A DNA stretch of 14,631 bases. Origin: Chloroflexota bacterium (GTDB taxonomy: Bacteria; Chloroflexota; Anaerolineae; Aggregatilineales; Phototrophicaceae). How positions within the stretch are numbered: position 1 is the first letter of the stretch; each line of letters starts with the position of its first letter. The stretch lies in assembly GCA_003242205.1 (NCBI GenBank), contig QGUR01000096.1, positions 1 to 14,631 on the forward strand. The letters run 5' to 3'. Below the pieces are notes generated by a model. The model saw only the letters and a program-made list of their open reading frames with translations, searched no databases and had not been told where the DNA came from. Both the position numbers and the translations under genes were made by a program. Of the stretch, positions 12,621 through 14,631 are shown piece by piece.

Positions 12621-14631
12621 ATGCGCTTGAGCGCCAATCGCGTCGCGCTGGCCCTGTGCCTGTACGCGGCGCTTCTGGGCGTGTTATACGCCCACGAAAC
12701 ACCCGTATTTGAAGCGCCTGATGAAGGCGCTCACTTTTTGTATATCCATAACCTGCTCGAAACCGGCGAGCTACCGGTGCTTGAAGACCGCGAGGCTGTC
12801 TTTGAAAGCCGGGCCGTTCAGCGCCACCACCCGCCGCTGTATTACCTGATTGGCGCGGGGCTGATCTCATGGACCGAGCGCGCCGATGTCGAGCGCTACT
12901 TTGTCGACAATCCTTTCGGCGCTGCCGGGTTTGTCATCGACCTCAACCGCAATATCTATCTGCACAGCCCGCAAGCGCCACAGGGCGATACCCATGTGGC
13001 CGTCTGGGTGCTGCGGCTTTACAGCCTGTCGCTCGGCGTCGCTACGCTCTGGCTGGTCTATCGCAGCGGGCAACTGGCCTTCGCCGAACGACCGGTCGGC
13101 CTGCTCGCGCTGTTCGTCGCCGTGTCGATCCCCGGATTTATCGCCGGGGCGGCCAGCATCAATAACGACAATCTGGTGATCTTCCTGTTCACCGCCGGCA
13201 TCCATCGTGTGCTGGTCGTCTGGCGGCGGGAACGAGTCACGACCTTCGATCTGGCCGTGTTCGCCCTGACACTCGGCGGCGCGGCGCTGACGAAGCTGAA
13301 CGGGCTGGCCCTGTTTCCGCTGGTCTATGCCGGCCTCGTCTGGGGAGCGCTGCGCGGGCGGCTGGCATGGCGCGATGTCTGGCGCGTGGGCGGCGTCACG
13401 CTGCTGGCCGCGGCGCTGCTGGCGGGCTGGTGGTATGCCCGCAACTGGCAGCTTTATGGCGACCCGCTGGCCCTGAGCGCGACCAGAGAAGTCTGGGGGC
13501 GCGACGGCAACCTGCCGGATAACGCCAGACTGGTCCTGCTTGAGGCCATGCACGTTCTGGACTCGTTCTGGATGACGCTGGGGCACTTCAACCTGCGCGG
13601 CCCGGAATGGCTCTATACCTACGCGCCGCTGGCCGCGCTGGCGGCGCTTCCGGGGCTGGTGCGGGCGTGGCGGCGCGCCGGACCGCGCGGGCGCGATGCG
13701 CTGCTGTTTCTGGGCGCGTCGTGCGCGCTGATCATCGTGGCGCTGGTCACGGCGACCCGGCAGATCAATGTGTCGCAGGGGCGCATTCTCTACCCGGCCA
13801 TCCTCGGTTTCGCCGTGCTGCTGGCGCTGGGCTGGCGCGCGCTGGTGGGGCGATTTGCGCCTCTGGTGGTCGTGCCGCTGGCCACGGTCACGCTGGCCAC
13901 ACCGTTCCTCTATCTCGACCACGCTTTTCAGCATATCGAAGTCGTCGACGCGCTTCCCGCAGCCGCGACGCCGGTCGGCGCGACCAGCGAAGGGCTGACG
14001 CTGGAAGGCTACCGTCTATTCACGGAGACGGTCGCGCCGGGAGAGCAGGTGCGGCTGGAGTTGTTCGTGCGCGGCAATCACCCCGATAATCCGGCGATGT
14101 TTGTCAAGGCGCTGGACCCGAACAACCAGCAGACGCTCGGCGGCGTGGATTTCTATCCCGGCATGGCGCCGACTGAAGCGCTGGACGATACGCTGCTGTA
14201 CCGGGTCTATGTCCAGTTTCCGATCGACGCCGGCATCCCTCTCGATACCGGGCCGATGCAGCTTCGTCTGGCGGTTGGATGGCGCGTGCCGGAAACGGAA
14301 CGCTTCCTGCCGTTGCGAGACGCGAACGGCGTGGAAATCGACATTCTCACGCTGGCCGGCCCCGTGGTAATGGGCGCGCCGGAGGCTTCACCCGAAGCGC
14401 AAACGCCTACCCATGCCGGTTCTGCCGAAACGGAGCCGCCGGAAGAAGCGCCGCTCGTCGCCACCTTCGGCGATCAGATCCAGTTGTTGAGCTACACGCT
14501 GCCTGACAGCGTTGCCGCCGGGGAAACGCTGTCCGTCGGGTTGAACTGGAAAGCCACGCGCCCGATCGAACAGGATTACGTGCTGACCGTTGGCCTGCTC
14601 GACGCTGACGGCAGGCTGGTCGCGCAGCATG
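12621..14631 (+). CDS. Multi-pass membrane protein, DUF2142/GT-C glycosyltransferase-like (3' end cut off)
   Basis: This open frame runs from the ATG at 12621 to the window end without a stop: at least 670 residues, C-terminus missing. Residues 8-23 form a first membrane segment, followed by an acidic-motif loop EAPDEGAHF (31-39, D34/E35) and HHPPLYY (69-75). Further hydrophobic segments lie at about 129-147, 157-175, 185-200, 209-222, 228-243, 255-271, 333-348, 359-378, 390-408 and 410-430. Other conserved-looking motifs are NDN (182-184), ALTKLNG (222-228), WWYARNWQLYGDPL (270-283) and GRILYP (387-392). This is the DUF2142/GT39-like GT-C layout, in which the acidic loop site uses lipid-linked sugar donors. 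Residues beyond about 455 are predicted extracytoplasmic and beta-rich, with a Pro/Glu/Ala-rich linker near 585-612. Weak GGTGG precedes the start. The sugar and acceptor are unknown. Confidence 0.85.
   Translation, partial: MRLSANRVALALCLYAALLGVLYAHETPVFEAPDEGAHFLYIHNLLETGELPVLEDREAVFESRAVQRHHPPLYYLIGAGLISWTERADVERYFVDNPFGAAGFVIDLNRNIYLHSPQAPQGDTHVAVWVLRLYSLSLGVATLWLVYRSGQLAFAERPVGLLALFVAVSIPGFIAGAASINNDNLVIFLFTAGIHRVLVVWRRERVTTFDLAVFALTLGGAALTKLNGLALFPLVYAGLVWGALRGRLAWRDVWRVGGVTLLAAALLAGWWYARNWQLYGDPLALSATREVWGRDGNLPDNARLVLLEAMHVLDSFWMTLGHFNLRGPEWLYTYAPLAALAALPGLVRAWRRAGPRGRDALLFLGASCALIIVALVTATRQINVSQGRILYPAILGFAVLLALGWRALVGRFAPLVVVPLATVTLATPFLYLDHAFQHIEVVDALPAAATPVGATSEGLTLEGYRLFTETVAPGEQVRLELFVRGNHPDNPAMFVKALDPNNQQTLGGVDFYPGMAPTEALDDTLLYRVYVQFPIDAGIPLDTGPMQLRLAVGWRVPETERFLPLRDANGVEIDILTLAGPVVMGAPEASPEAQTPTHAGSAETEPPEEAPLVATFGDQIQLLSYTLPDSVAAGETLSVGLNWKATRPIEQDYVLTVGLLDADGRLVAQH

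Noticed and set aside
11797..12870. Minus-strand open frame (357 codons) opposite the hydrolase
   Set aside because: The plus strand encodes a hydrolase with an intact metal site and strong ribosome site; the antisense product has no recognisable features.
12867..13934. Minus-strand open frame (355 codons) opposite the membrane protein
   Set aside because: The product is dominated by Gln, Arg, Asp and Gly, typical of antisense to a GC-rich membrane-protein gene.

Overview
The window looks like a piece of a GC-rich bacterial chromosome, most likely Chloroflexota (Anaerolineae-like). This is inferred from gene style: a DUF2142-type membrane protein with a C-terminal beta-rich region, a HEAT/single-TM protein with a Pro-Thr-Glu linker, and a MocR regulator in GC-rich code. 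No rRNA, tRNA or other taxonomic marker is present, so the assignment is tentative.

Region 1 (about 1-8166) is a compact, all-plus-strand four-gene operon of visibly lower GC than the following genes: (a) a 1432-aa SF2 helicase with a DUF1998/MrfA-type four-cysteine C-terminal module, related to DrmA/DrmB of DISARM, DruE of Druantia and MrfA/YprA; (b) a 636-aa fusion of a NERD nuclease domain to a UvrD-like SF1 helicase; (c) a 160-aa protein of unknown function; (d) a 434-aa TPR protein ending in a cold-shock-like nucleic-acid-binding domain. Junctions are 18 nt, TAATG and ATGA, so the four are almost certainly co-expressed. I read this as a candidate, possibly undescribed, anti-phage or genome-defence system with two helicases, one nuclease and two accessory proteins. 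It matches no named system I can recall.

Region 2 (8179-11274) is GC-rich: a convergent MocR-type (GntR plus aminotransferase-fold) regulator on the minus strand; a divergent intergenic region with a plausible promoter and operator-like repeats; and a HEAT-repeat/TM/low-complexity protein ending in a strong hairpin terminator.

Region 3 (about 11275-11889) is about 600 bp of non-coding, AT-richer DNA dense in repeats. Its most striking part is a run of eight 9-mer units of form TGTNNAWAA with an 11-bp period (9 + 2 bp), next to AT-rich DNA and followed by further copies in both orientations. The layout resembles a DnaA-box array, so this is a candidate replication origin; an array for another DNA-binding protein is the main alternative.

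Region 4 (11890-14631) holds a UPF0173 metallo-beta-lactamase-fold hydrolase with a strong ribosome binding site, then a large multi-pass DUF2142/GT-C-like membrane protein that runs off the window end.
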